Below are positions 6,916 to 12,650 of a stretch of DNA of 24,758 nucleotides, piece after piece. The stretch lies in the IMG/VR virus record IMGVR_UViG_3300042945_002475, positions 1 through 24,758 of that record, one strand, 5' to 3'. A program made the translations under genes and the position numbers. The stretch comes from a virus. The notes below the pieces were generated by a model. That model was not told the origin of the DNA. It did not search any database and saw only the letters and a list, made by a program, of their open reading frames with translations. Positions within the stretch are counted from its first letter, which is position 1, and each line of letters opens with the position of its first letter.

Positions 6916-7099
6916 AAACGGAAGGGACATCAAAGTAGGTGACTATGTTAAGGTGGTTAATAGAATTACAGGATTGGTGGAAGATTATGGTATGATTACC
7001 AAAATTGAAGGTAATTATATTCATCTTGGTAATGGTAAGAATATTGACGGAATGGTAATTAGTGATGTTTATTTTAGAGACGAAGTAATTAAATCATGA
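6890..7099 (+). CDS. Small SH3/KOW-like barrel protein, 69 aa
   Basis: The 69-residue product contains TRDKNGRDIKVGDYVKVVNR and then alternating beta-strands (YGMITKIEGNYIHLG and MVISDVYF), the layout of a small SH3-like barrel. The ATG at 6890 gives MEVEMTRD; the ATG at 6902 gives MTRD and would reduce the overlap with the upstream gene from 26 to 14 bases, and is equally likely. It shares the VGD-x-V motif with the proteins at 6101 and 20836. It overlaps the next gene by four bases (ATGA). Function is unknown. Confidence 0.65.
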   Translation: MEVEMTRDKNGRDIKVGDYVKVVNRITGLVEDYGMITKIEGNYIHLGNGKNIDGMVISDVYFRDEVIKS

Positions 7100-7410
7100 A
7101 GGGAGAAGTAAAAACTAAATTTGGAACATATACAATGGAAACAAGAAACAGTACAAAAATAAGTACAGATAAACTCGGAGTGTTTATTGAAAGATTAAAA
7201 AAAATTGGAATTGATGTGAAACTATCAGGAAACTTTCCTTGGGTTTATATCGACGAAATCTGTGGTATAAGAGTAACTGAAAGGTTTGCAGCAAATCACG
7301 GGTTTACTGTGATGTTTCTTCCAGGAAGAAATGACTCACCACCATCTGACTTTACAGATATTGCAGAGATATTCAAGTTAATTAGAAAATACACAAACAA
7401 AATAAAATGA
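7096..7410 (+). CDS. Unassigned small protein, 104 aa
   Basis: No family is recognised. The 104-residue product looks alpha/beta: a helix at about 25-38 (DKLGVFIERLKKIG), strands around WVYIDEICGIRV and HGFTVMFLPG, and a C-terminal helix, without signal peptide or membrane segment. It overlaps both neighbours by four bases (ATGA on each side), so it is surely translated as part of the 6733-8563 unit. Confidence 0.7.
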   Translation: MKGEVKTKFGTYTMETRNSTKISTDKLGVFIERLKKIGIDVKLSGNFPWVYIDEICGIRVTERFAANHGFTVMFLPGRNDSPPSDFTDIAEIFKLIRKYTNKIK

Positions 7411-7820
7411 AAAAAATATATTTAGATGACGTTAGAACACCGGTTGATAATGATTGGATTGTAGTTCGATCTTACGACGAGTTTGTTGAAAAAATAAATG
7501 AGATCGGTTTAGAAAATATTGAACTTATCTCTTTGGATCACGACTTGGGTGCTAGTGCAATTGATGAATGGAAAAAAAATGTTTATACAAATTACACAAT
7601 CAACTACGATAACATCACCGAAAAGACCGGTATGGATTGTGTTAAGTGGTTGGTTAATGAGTGGATGAATGGAAAACGTGTTGTTGATGTTGTGGTTCAT
7701 TCACACAACGCAATTGGAAGTGGGAATATGATGGGTTATATTAATAACTACCGACACATCAATCGTTTGAAACAAAATTGTGTTAGACTTGAGTGGGATT
7801 ATACAATAGAAAAAATATAA
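7407..7820 (+). CDS. cREC-type receiver-like protein
   Basis: The 137-residue product matches the receiver-like family named cyclic-phosphate processing receiver (cREC): YLDDVRTP with the Asp pair at 7-8, ISLDHDLG with Asp44-His45-Asp46, a GMDCVKWL helix, and VVVHSHNAIGSGNM with His98 and Asn101. It departs from true two-component receivers by the HSHN motif. The family is linked by comparative genomics to RNA end processing and conflict systems; biochemical activity is not established. Here it may act on 2',3'-cyclic or other phosphates on RNA ends, in line with the HAD at 5506, but that is inference. It overlaps the upstream gene by four bases. Confidence 0.75.
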   Translation: MKKIYLDDVRTPVDNDWIVVRSYDEFVEKINEIGLENIELISLDHDLGASAIDEWKKNVYTNYTINYDNITEKTGMDCVKWLVNEWMNGKRVVDVVVHSHNAIGSGNMMGYINNYRHINRLKQNCVRLEWDYTIEKI

Positions 7821-7823
7821 AAA

Positions 7824-8357
7824 ATGGATTTAACTAAACTAACAATGGACGAACTTATTTCTTTAAGAAATAAAATTGAAGGACTTATTTATTCATATGA
7901 AGATGGATATTTGTATATCTGTTCTGTCCGTCAGTTTGGTAGTGTTTGGGAAGAAAGACCATCCAGTTTATATTCATTAAAAGAACTTTGTGATTCTTAT
8001 TACGGCGACAATGGAATTGTTGATGTTTATACAAATAACCCAAATTTAGAATTTCCTGAAATGGAGTTCTACAATTATGGTGATGTTATGTATATCAAAT
8101 CAGAAGATGATTATAGGGAGTGGATTAAACACACTAAGACTAAAAATCTTATTGAAGATGTAACACAACGACTTGATGAGTGGGACAAAAGTAAAAATTT
8201 ACCATTTAAGTATCGTCCTTCTTTCGCTCCACATTGGACAAGAGAAGATGTTAGTGAATGGATTCAGGAGTTTGAAAATACCAAGTGGGATTTTGTTGAA
8301 CCAAGGTCAATGAAGAAAGAATATTCTGAAGAAGATAATGACGAACATAAAAAATAA
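7824..8357 (+). CDS. Unassigned acidic protein, 177 aa
   Basis: I do not recognise this family. The 177-residue product begins with a helix (LTMDELISLRNKIEGLI), then a Tyr/aromatic-rich beta region with the WEERPSSLYSLKEL stretch, a Trp-rich helical second half and a disordered Glu/Asp/Lys tail. There is no signal peptide or membrane segment. It starts three bases after the cREC stop and ends five bases before the next ATG, inside the same transcription unit. Function is unknown. Confidence 0.7.
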   Translation: MDLTKLTMDELISLRNKIEGLIYSYEDGYLYICSVRQFGSVWEERPSSLYSLKELCDSYYGDNGIVDVYTNNPNLEFPEMEFYNYGDVMYIKSEDDYREWIKHTKTKNLIEDVTQRLDEWDKSKNLPFKYRPSFAPHWTREDVSEWIQEFENTKWDFVEPRSMKKEYSEEDNDEHKK

Positions 8358-8362
8358 TAAAA

Positions 8363-8563
8363 ATGAAAAAATTTAGATTACCAAGAAAGACAAAAAAGAA
8401 ATTGAAAAAAGATTTTTTTACTTATCCAAAAAGTGAAAAAGACACATACTTAGTTGCTTGGCCATATAAATATGAAGAAGATTATATTGCATATAAAAAA
8501 GGATTGTTAAGAGGTTTAAAAGAAGAATTGAGGAAGAGTTATAAAAAAAATAATAAAAATTAA
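8363..8563 (+). CDS. Small basic protein, 66 aa
   Basis: The 66-residue product is strongly basic, with over 20 Lys or Arg. It has an N-terminal KKFRLPRKTKKKLKK tract, a short WPYKYEEDYIAYKKGL middle and a basic C-terminal helix. Such a peptide may bind nucleic acid or the ribosome, but there is no known motif. Spacing of five bases on each side and an A-rich stretch before the ATG support translation. The compositional bias means the confidence rests mainly on context. Confidence 0.55.
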   Translation: MKKFRLPRKTKKKLKKDFFTYPKSEKDTYLVAWPYKYEEDYIAYKKGLLRGLKEELRKSYKKNNKN

Positions 8564-8568
8564 AATTT

Positions 8569-9477
8569 ATGGGATTAAAAAAAGTCAAATTAGAAAATAA
8601 AAATTTGGATTTGTCGCTTATCGACATGTTACAATATTATGATATTAGTAAGACAAAAAAATACACCCAGTTTTTGGTTAAAATGTTTAAAGAACTAATT
8701 CAGAATGATCTTCACCTGACACAACAATACAGGAAAAATGGTTTAGACAATGATGAAAAAATGGATACATTAGTTGATAGAAATTCTTTTGAGGGATTTC
8801 TCACACATAAACTTGTCGTTGAAAATTTTATTGGATATCAAAAAATTAAATTGTATATGACTTTCTGTGAATTAATGGAAAGAGGGCTTGTAGAAATCAA
8901 AGACATCTCAACTTACGACTCCTGGGAAATGGTTGAAAATCAAGTATATTTGGCACTCAACAAAGACAACTTAAAAAAAGCAAAGAAAGAAATAAAAATT
9001 ATTTATGAAGATTCATGTTATTTGGTTTTCAAACCATTGACTTATTTAGCATCTTGTACTTACGGATATCAAACTAAATGGTGCACATCTATGATTAATT
9101 CTCCAGACTATTTTTATGACCATTCTTCAAAAGGAGTTTTAATCTATGTTATAAATAAAAATACAAATGAAAAATATGGGTTTTTTTATGAGATCATGGG
9201 ACTTCTTGATGTTTTTGATGTAAATAAACATCGATATCTTTTTAAAGTTTTTGATAATGAAGATAGACAAGTCGACACATTTCAGACAAATATTCCTCAT
9301 AATATTTTGTCCTTAATTTATACTGACATCCAAAATAGTCCAGAAAATTGGAAATTTTTTTCAAAGGTAGAGTTAAAACAAATGGCTAAGCATGTTAGTA
9401 TACCCTCTGTTGATCAACCAGTAACAATTCCTTTAAATATTCAATTTGAAGAACCAGGATCAACACCTTTATTCTAA
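8569..9477 (+). CDS. Unassigned phage protein with TKWCT motif, 302 aa
   Basis: The 302-residue product has a helical N-terminal half (about 1-135) and a central domain reading YLVFKPLTYLASCTYGYQTKWCTS, then GVLIYVINKNTNEKYGFF and VFDNEDRQVD. I recall a similar pattern (a GxxTKWC motif, followed by a beta pair LYVI...KY and an Asp-rich strand) in many phage and bacterial hypothetical proteins, but no known activity. The C-terminal 35 residues are Pro-rich and probably disordered. Cys and Trp of the motif could be catalytic or structural. No signal peptide is seen. Confidence 0.72.
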   Translation: MGLKKVKLENKNLDLSLIDMLQYYDISKTKKYTQFLVKMFKELIQNDLHLTQQYRKNGLDNDEKMDTLVDRNSFEGFLTHKLVVENFIGYQKIKLYMTFCELMERGLVEIKDISTYDSWEMVENQVYLALNKDNLKKAKKEIKIIYEDSCYLVFKPLTYLASCTYGYQTKWCTSMINSPDYFYDHSSKGVLIYVINKNTNEKYGFFYEIMGLLDVFDVNKHRYLFKVFDNEDRQVDTFQTNIPHNILSLIYTDIQNSPENWKFFSKVELKQMAKHVSIPSVDQPVTIPLNIQFEEPGSTPLF

Positions 9478-9518
9478 AACAGAATTCAAAAACTAAATCA
9501 TTTTTTAAGTTAATTCAG

Positions 9519-9692
9519 ATGGATAAAAAAGAACTTTACGTAAGATTTGCAAATGAAAGTACTTATTATACGAAGATTAAACTGGATTTGAAAAAAGTTA
9601 AAAATATTAGAATCTTTAAAGATGAGGTTTTTTTTACAATTGACAATATTACAGTTGCTACCAGTAGAGATGACTGGGATAAATTAAAATAA
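9519..9692 (+). CDS. Unassigned small protein, 57 aa
   Basis: This open frame of 57 codons fills the gap between two genes. The product MDKKELYVRFANES then alternates strands (KIKLDLKKVKNIRIF, EVFFTIDNITVATS) and ends in DDWDKLK, a credible small beta-sheet protein. The start ATG at 9519 is 41 bases after the previous stop. No family is recognised. The fold-like pattern and lack of any overlap support it. Confidence 0.5.
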   Translation: MDKKELYVRFANESTYYTKIKLDLKKVKNIRIFKDEVFFTIDNITVATSRDDWDKLK

Positions 9693-9698
9693 AAAAAT

Positions 9699-9848
9699 AT
9701 GAAAAAATTAATTTTAATAATTTTTGTGTTGGTGTTATCTTCATGTAAAACCACAAAAAAAACTAATTGTGATGCTTACGGATCTTTGCCAAATTCAAAA
9801 ATAGACACTACAAATTTCGAAATTATAAATAATTTTAAGTTGAATTAA
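9699..9848 (+). CDS. Tiny predicted lipoprotein, 49 aa
   Basis: The first 15 residues are a lipoprotein signal (Lys2-Lys3, a hydrophobic stretch, VLSSC with the lipidated Cys at 16). The mature part is only 34 residues: KTTKKTNCDAYG and a short tail. The C-x-AYG pattern after a Lys/Thr linker resembles very small lipoproteins in Flavobacteriia genomes, so it may be host-derived. It starts six bases after the preceding stop. It would sit at the inner face of the outer membrane or in the inner membrane. Function is unknown. Confidence 0.62.
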   Translation: MKKLILIIFVLVLSSCKTTKKTNCDAYGSLPNSKIDTTNFEIINNFKLN

Positions 9849-9894
9849 TCCTTCTTTTTTAATTATTTTATCATATTTTTAAATAAAATACTTT

Positions 9895-10200
9895 ATGAAA
9901 GAAAGAGTAAAATTAATAATCCTTGATGAAAAACCTTATGTGGTTTCAGGTGATGAAATTAAACTTGGCGATGAAGTCATTATTACAGTTAATGGACAAT
10001 ACCCATCTAAAGTTTCTTGTGAAAATCAACCGCTCCTGGATTTAATTAAAAACAATCAATTGAAACAAAACAGGGCATTTAAAATTTTTCTACATCCAGA
10101 ACAAGTCACCTTCAACAACGAAGAGTTAGAAAAAATTTTAGAAAACGATGGTATTTTCGAAATAGAAATCGAAAATAACCAGATAAAATATTACATCTGA
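9895..10200 (+). CDS. Unassigned small protein, 101 aa
   Basis: The 101-residue product starts with strands ERVKLIILDEKPYVVSGDEI and KLGDEVIITVNGQY, then has LDLIKNNQL, FKIFLHPEQV and an acidic C-terminus ending IKYYI. It is probably a small beta-rich protein. The LGDEV segment recalls the VGD-x-V motif of other short proteins here, though the match is weak. No signal peptide or membrane segment is present. Function is unknown. Confidence 0.65.
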   Translation: MKERVKLIILDEKPYVVSGDEIKLGDEVIITVNGQYPSKVSCENQPLLDLIKNNQLKQNRAFKIFLHPEQVTFNNEELEKILENDGIFEIEIENNQIKYYI

Positions 10201-10210
10201 TTCTTCATCT

Positions 10211-10408
10211 ATGAATAAATCTAAAGTCAAAGTTTTAACCCCAAACGGAATTGGAGAAATTCAAGAAATGTACACCAATGATAAAAATGAGTTAATTATT
10301 GAATTTTTGTTCAAAGATCTAATTACGATCACTTATAATCTTGGTAAGTTTGACACTCATGAAAATATTCTTACCAAAAAAATTAATAAATTGGAAAATA
10401 AAAATTAA
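10211..10408 (+). CDS. Small beta-barrel-like protein, 65 aa
   Basis: The 65-residue product begins KVKVLTPNGIGEIQEM and continues with alternating strands (ELIIEFLFKDLITITYNLGKF), a small SH3-like barrel pattern common among phage proteins of unknown role, and ends in a Lys/Asn-rich tail. It begins 10 bases after the previous stop, and its TAA shares one base with the ATG of the Smr gene (TAATG), a translational coupling arrangement. Confidence 0.6.
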   Translation: MNKSKVKVLTPNGIGEIQEMYTNDKNELIIEFLFKDLITITYNLGKFDTHENILTKKINKLENKN

Positions 10409-10626
10409 TGGATTCATTAGATCTGCATGGTACTCGTCACTTGGATGTCTCAAACAAAATTGATCAATTTTTGTGGGAGTCTATGAAAAAAAATAAAAAA
10501 GAAGTTCATATTATTACAGGACATAGTCAAATAATGAAAAATCTAGTAAAAAATACACTTCACGATTATAATATGAATTATGAAGTTGATTCTATCAATC
10601 CAGGTATCTTATTAGTAAAACTCTAA
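10408..10626 (+). CDS. Stand-alone Smr domain protein
   Basis: The 72-residue product is a bare Smr domain: LDLHGTRH (DLHG at 5-8), a helix with FLWE, the KEVHIITGHS strand-loop (residues 31-40) and a final GILLVKL strand. Smr domains, first seen at the C-terminus of MutS2, bind and cleave branched DNA or RNA. The usual TGxG loop has Ser40 in place of the second Gly, which may alter activity. In bacteria the domain is normally fused to others; a naked version suggests a small nuclease or an RNA-binding cofactor. It is coupled to the upstream gene by a one-base overlap. Confidence 0.8.
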   Translation: MDSLDLHGTRHLDVSNKIDQFLWESMKKNKKEVHIITGHSQIMKNLVKNTLHDYNMNYEVDSINPGILLVKL

Positions 10627-10629
10627 ACT

Positions 10630-10929
10630 ATGAAAAAAAAACAATCACAAATAGATGTTCCAGAACCTGAAAAACAAGTAATTGAAACTCCCCATGAAAA
10701 TTATGAAATAGTTGCTGAAGGATTTTCATTAACATTTTCACAATCCACAAATTTATGTGAGAGACAAAGTTTAATGAATGTTTTAAAAATCTCGACCGAC
10801 ACATGTCATACAGGACCAAAATTCTGGATTCAAACAGAAAAATGGGACTTTGATGATATTGAAGAATTGATTGAAATTTTAAAAGTTTTTGATAGAAAAT
10901 ATAAACTAATGTTTGGGGACCAAAACTAA
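10630..10929 (+). CDS. Unassigned small protein, 99 aa
   Basis: The 99-residue product has a charged, Pro-containing N-terminus (about 1-25), then strands EIVAEGFSLTFSQ and KFWIQTEKWDF around a Cys-containing middle (Cys43 and Cys59), and a C-terminal helix DIEELIEILKVFDRKY. No family is recognised. The second half looks like a compact single-domain protein of a beta-beta-alpha type. It starts three bases after the Smr stop and ends nine bases before the next gene, so it belongs to the same unit. Confidence 0.65.
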   Translation: MKKKQSQIDVPEPEKQVIETPHENYEIVAEGFSLTFSQSTNLCERQSLMNVLKISTDTCHTGPKFWIQTEKWDFDDIEELIEILKVFDRKYKLMFGDQN

Positions 10930-10938
10930 TTAATTTTT

Positions 10939-11355
10939 ATGAGAATTGGAATTACTTGCTCTTGTTTTGATTTATTACATGCTGGACATATTTTAATGCT
11001 CCAGGAATGTAAGGAGGTTTGTGATTTTTTATACGTTGCGTTTCAAACTGACCCTACATCTGATAGACCAGAAAAAAATAAACCGGTACAATCTGTTTTA
11101 GAAAGGTTCATACAACTTAAAGGATGTAAGTTTGTGGATGAAATAATTCCATATGAAAATGAAAAAGATTTGGAAAATATTTTTAAATCATTTAATTTTG
11201 ACGTGAGAATCATCGGTGAAGATTATAAGAACAAAGATTTCACGGGAAGACAAATTTGTTTAGAACGAGGTATAGAGATCTACTATAATAAAAGATCCCA
11301 CGATTTCTCAACTTCAAACCTTAGAAAAAAAATTGAAAATGGAAAAAAGAATTAA
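10939..11355 (+). CDS. Glycerol-3-phosphate cytidylyltransferase-like (TagD-like) enzyme
   Basis: The 138-residue product is a single nucleotidyltransferase domain: CFDLLHAGH with the HxGH at 14-17, GEDYKNKDFTG (near residue 93), and RSHDFSTSNLR at 119-128, matching the RTEGISTT motif of TagD/ECT enzymes that bind CTP. Length (about 130) is normal for TagD. The reaction is likely CTP plus a phosphorylated alcohol such as glycerol 3-phosphate, giving a CDP-alcohol. The true substrate is unclear; in a Bacteroidetes phage the product could feed surface glycan or lipid modification. It overlaps the next gene by 17 bases. Confidence 0.86.
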   Translation: MRIGITCSCFDLLHAGHILMLQECKEVCDFLYVAFQTDPTSDRPEKNKPVQSVLERFIQLKGCKFVDEIIPYENEKDLENIFKSFNFDVRIIGEDYKNKDFTGRQICLERGIEIYYNKRSHDFSTSNLRKKIENGKKN

Positions 11356-11569
11356 GAGTTTCAGTAATATCCAAGACTGGATTGAAAAAGTAATCGAGTC
11401 ATGTCAAACATTTGAACACACCCAAACTACCAAAAATTTAATTTACAATTTCCAAAAACAAATTATGGAAAAAATCAATGATCATAACTCAATGATTAGT
11501 ATTACACAACCTTTATTGTTAAAATTGGAAAAAAAAGAAGAACTAATTTATTTTTCAAACTTAAATTAG
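11339..11569 (+). CDS. Unassigned helical protein, 76 aa
   Basis: From the ATG at 11339 the product has 76 residues, mainly two helices (about 8-45 and 48-66) with IQDWIEKVIES and LIYNFQKQIMEKI, then a short strand. A TTG at 11333 would add two residues and is less likely. It overlaps the TagD-like gene by 17 bases and is the last gene before the RNA cluster. No family is recognised. It may be a small helical binding protein. Confidence 0.6.
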   Translation: MEKRIKSFSNIQDWIEKVIESCQTFEHTQTTKNLIYNFQKQIMEKINDHNSMISITQPLLLKLEKKEELIYFSNLN

Positions 11570-11586
11570 TTTTTTACGAAAAAAAT

Positions 11587-11617
11587 TTGATTAATCTAAA
11601 TATATGTTTTACATTTG
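11587..11617 (+). promoter_or_regulatory. Bacteroidetes-type promoter of the RNA cluster (TTG-N20-TAcaTTTG)
   Basis: TTG at 11587-11589, 20 bases, then TAcaTTTG at 11610-11617. The first tRNA-like element begins 13 bases after the -7 box, so the transcript would start only about six bases before its acceptor stem. The same -7 sequence (TAcaTTTG) drives the sigma-factor gene. Confidence 0.8.
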
Positions 11618-11629
11618 TAAAAAAAAGTT

Positions 11630-11711
11630 AGTCAGGAGTGTAAAGAGACATGGTGTTGAATCCATCTGTTATAGATGGTTGCTCATTGTAGGTTCGAATC
11701 CTATCCTGACT
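11630..11711 (+). ncRNA. tRNA-like element 1 with irregular D and variable regions
   Basis: AGTCAGG (11630-11636) pairs fully with CCTGACT (11705-11711). Inside is a perfect T arm: GTAGG, TTCGAAT, CCTAT (11688-11704). An anticodon-like arm is also perfect: CCATC, TGTTATA, GATGG (11662-11678). The rest is not canonical. No four-pair D stem lies in the right place, 25 bases separate the acceptor from the anticodon stem (about 20 expected), and the variable region has 9 bases. Position 33 of the loop is G, not T. Read by loop position the anticodon would be TTA; read by the T-GTT-A context it would be GTT (Asn). It may be an odd tRNA-Asn, a degraded tRNA or a tRNA mimic. Confidence 0.55.
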
Positions 11712-11788
11712 TCAACTAAGGAAGCAATATGAGAGTCCTGAATTGTACACAAAATATCCGTATTGACATCTCGGAAAGACGAGAAAAT
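11712..11788 (+). other. 77-base spacer between the two tRNA-like elements, with hairpin
   Basis: This spacer is less AT-rich than the surrounding genes. It has a hairpin TCTCG (11769-11773) with CGAGA (11780-11784). It also carries TCCTGA at 11736-11741, which could pair with the TCAGG of either tRNA-like acceptor (11632-11636 or 11791-11795), so alternative folds are possible. Cleavage at the flanking tRNA-like ends would release it as a small RNA. A 30-codon frame crosses it but does not look like a gene. Confidence 0.4.
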
Positions 11789-11854
11789 AGTCAGGTGGCG
11801 TTATTGGAGTACGCATCGTAAATGAGGATTACAGGTTCGAATCCTGTCCTGACT
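11789..11854 (+). ncRNA. tRNA-like element 2 with shortened anticodon region
   Basis: AGTCAGG (11789-11795) pairs with CCTGACT (11848-11854), the same acceptor stem as element 1. T8-G9 is followed by a perfect D arm, GCGT/ACGC (11798-11801 and 11811-11814), around a nine-base loop with the GG pair, and by a perfect T arm, ACAGG, TTCGAAT, CCTGT (11831-11847). Only 16 bases (11815-11830) remain between D stem and T arm, where about 22 are needed. At best ATC/GAT could form a three-pair stem. It is 66 bases long. The acceptor, D and T arms are intact while the anticodon arm is reduced, so it is unlikely to decode normally. Confidence 0.55.
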
Positions 11855-11867
11855 GCTAAATTAACTT

Positions 11868-11940
11868 GGTCCCGTGGTTGAATGGTTACAATTCCACCCT
11901 GTCACGGTGCGAGATACGGGTTCGAATCCCGTCGGGACCG
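11868..11940 (+). tRNA. tRNA-Asp (anticodon GTC)
   Basis: GGTCCCG (11868-11874) pairs with CGGGACC (11933-11939), discriminator G at 11940. The D arm GTTG/CAAT (one G-T pair), anticodon stem CCACC with GGTGC (four of five pairs), loop CTGTCAC with anticodon GTC, and T arm ACGGG, TTCGAAT, CCCGT are all in place. It decodes GAC and GAT as Asp. The 3' CCA is not encoded and must be added. It follows tRNA-like element 2 by 13 bases and probably shares its promoter at 11587. Confidence 0.93.
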
Positions 11941-11964
11941 CAAAACTTATTAAAATTAAAAAAT

Positions 11965-12234
11965 ATGAAAACTTTTGAAGATTTAGAATTTGAACAATTA
12001 AATGACGAACCATTTATGGTTGGTAAAAAAGGTCGTATGCAATTTGACAACGGCTTTGGTGTATCTGTTGTATCACACACTCATTCATACGGAGGTCGTG
12101 ATGGACTTTATGAAGTGGCCGTTTTAGATAAAGATGGTCTTTTGACTTATGAGACTCCTGTGACAAGTGACGTAATTGGTTACTTGAGTGAAGAAGATGT
12201 AACTGATGTCATGAAAAAAGTTCAAGAACTTTAA
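11965..12234 (+). CDS. Unassigned small protein, 89 aa
   Basis: I start this at the ATG at 11965, since the longer frame would run through the tRNA-Asp. The 89-residue product MKTFEDLEFEQL has strands RMQFDNGFGVSVVSH and YEVAVLDKDGLLTY, a Gly-rich loop with HTHSYGGRDG, and a C-terminal acidic helix DVTDVMKKVQEL. I recall similar short proteins in phages of Bacteroidetes and other hosts but know no function. It begins 24 bases after the tRNA and may be read from the tRNA promoter. Confidence 0.72.
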   Translation: MKTFEDLEFEQLNDEPFMVGKKGRMQFDNGFGVSVVSHTHSYGGRDGLYEVAVLDKDGLLTYETPVTSDVIGYLSEEDVTDVMKKVQEL

Positions 12235-12245
12235 AAATAAATTTT

Positions 12246-12650
12246 ATGTACGGGATTTGTTTACAATGTAATAATAAATTTTCCTACTTACCCAGTCAAT
12301 CCCATGGTAAGTTTTGTTCAAACCGATGTCAAGGAGACCACCATCTCGATAAAAGATTTCAAACAGGGACCACCTGGAATAATGCAATGTCAAAGTATGT
12401 TAAACGAATCAGAGGCAACACTTGCGAAAGTTGTGGAATAAGTGATTGGAATAAAAAACCTTTAACATTTCAGGTTGACCATGTTGACGGAAATCGAAAA
12501 AACAATAATTTTTATAATTTAAAAGTCTTGTGTCCGAATTGTCATTCACAGACAGAAACATTTGGTCATAAAAACGTGACCAAAGAGGGTAAAAATAAAT
12601 TTATAGAGTTAATCAATAAAAATAGAAAACCAAAAAAAATAAAACTCTGA
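12246..12650 (+). CDS. HNH endonuclease with N-terminal zinc finger
   Basis: The 134-residue product starts with a Cys4 zinc finger (C5, C8, C24, C28). A basic linker follows and then an HNH domain: CESCG at 60-64, FQVDHVDGNRKNN with Asp78-His79, NLKVLCPNCHSQT with the second zinc pair C96/C99 and His100. This beta-beta-alpha-metal fold cuts DNA; the zinc finger probably binds the target. Free-standing HNH genes in phages are often mobile homing endonucleases that insert next to tRNA or other conserved genes. It lies 300 bases after tRNA-Asp. Its ORF overlaps the next start by one base. Site preference cannot be inferred. Confidence 0.88.
   Translation: MYGICLQCNNKFSYLPSQSHGKFCSNRCQGDHHLDKRFQTGTTWNNAMSKYVKRIRGNTCESCGISDWNKKPLTFQVDHVDGNRKNNNFYNLKVLCPNCHSQTETFGHKNVTKEGKNKFIELINKNRKPKKIKL

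Noticed and set aside
11662-11678. A TAA-suppressor tRNA and stop-codon recoding
   Set aside because: Position 33 is not T, TAA is the commonest stop in this window, and TAG and TGA are also used as normal stops. No gene continues through a stop in frame.
11729-11821. A 30-codon open frame through the spacer and tRNA-like element 2
   Set aside because: It overlaps structured RNA, has unusual composition for the window and no start context. The bases are better explained by the acceptor and D arm of element 2. A tmRNA tag was considered, but the T arm and acceptor of element 1 close before it, so the order is wrong.
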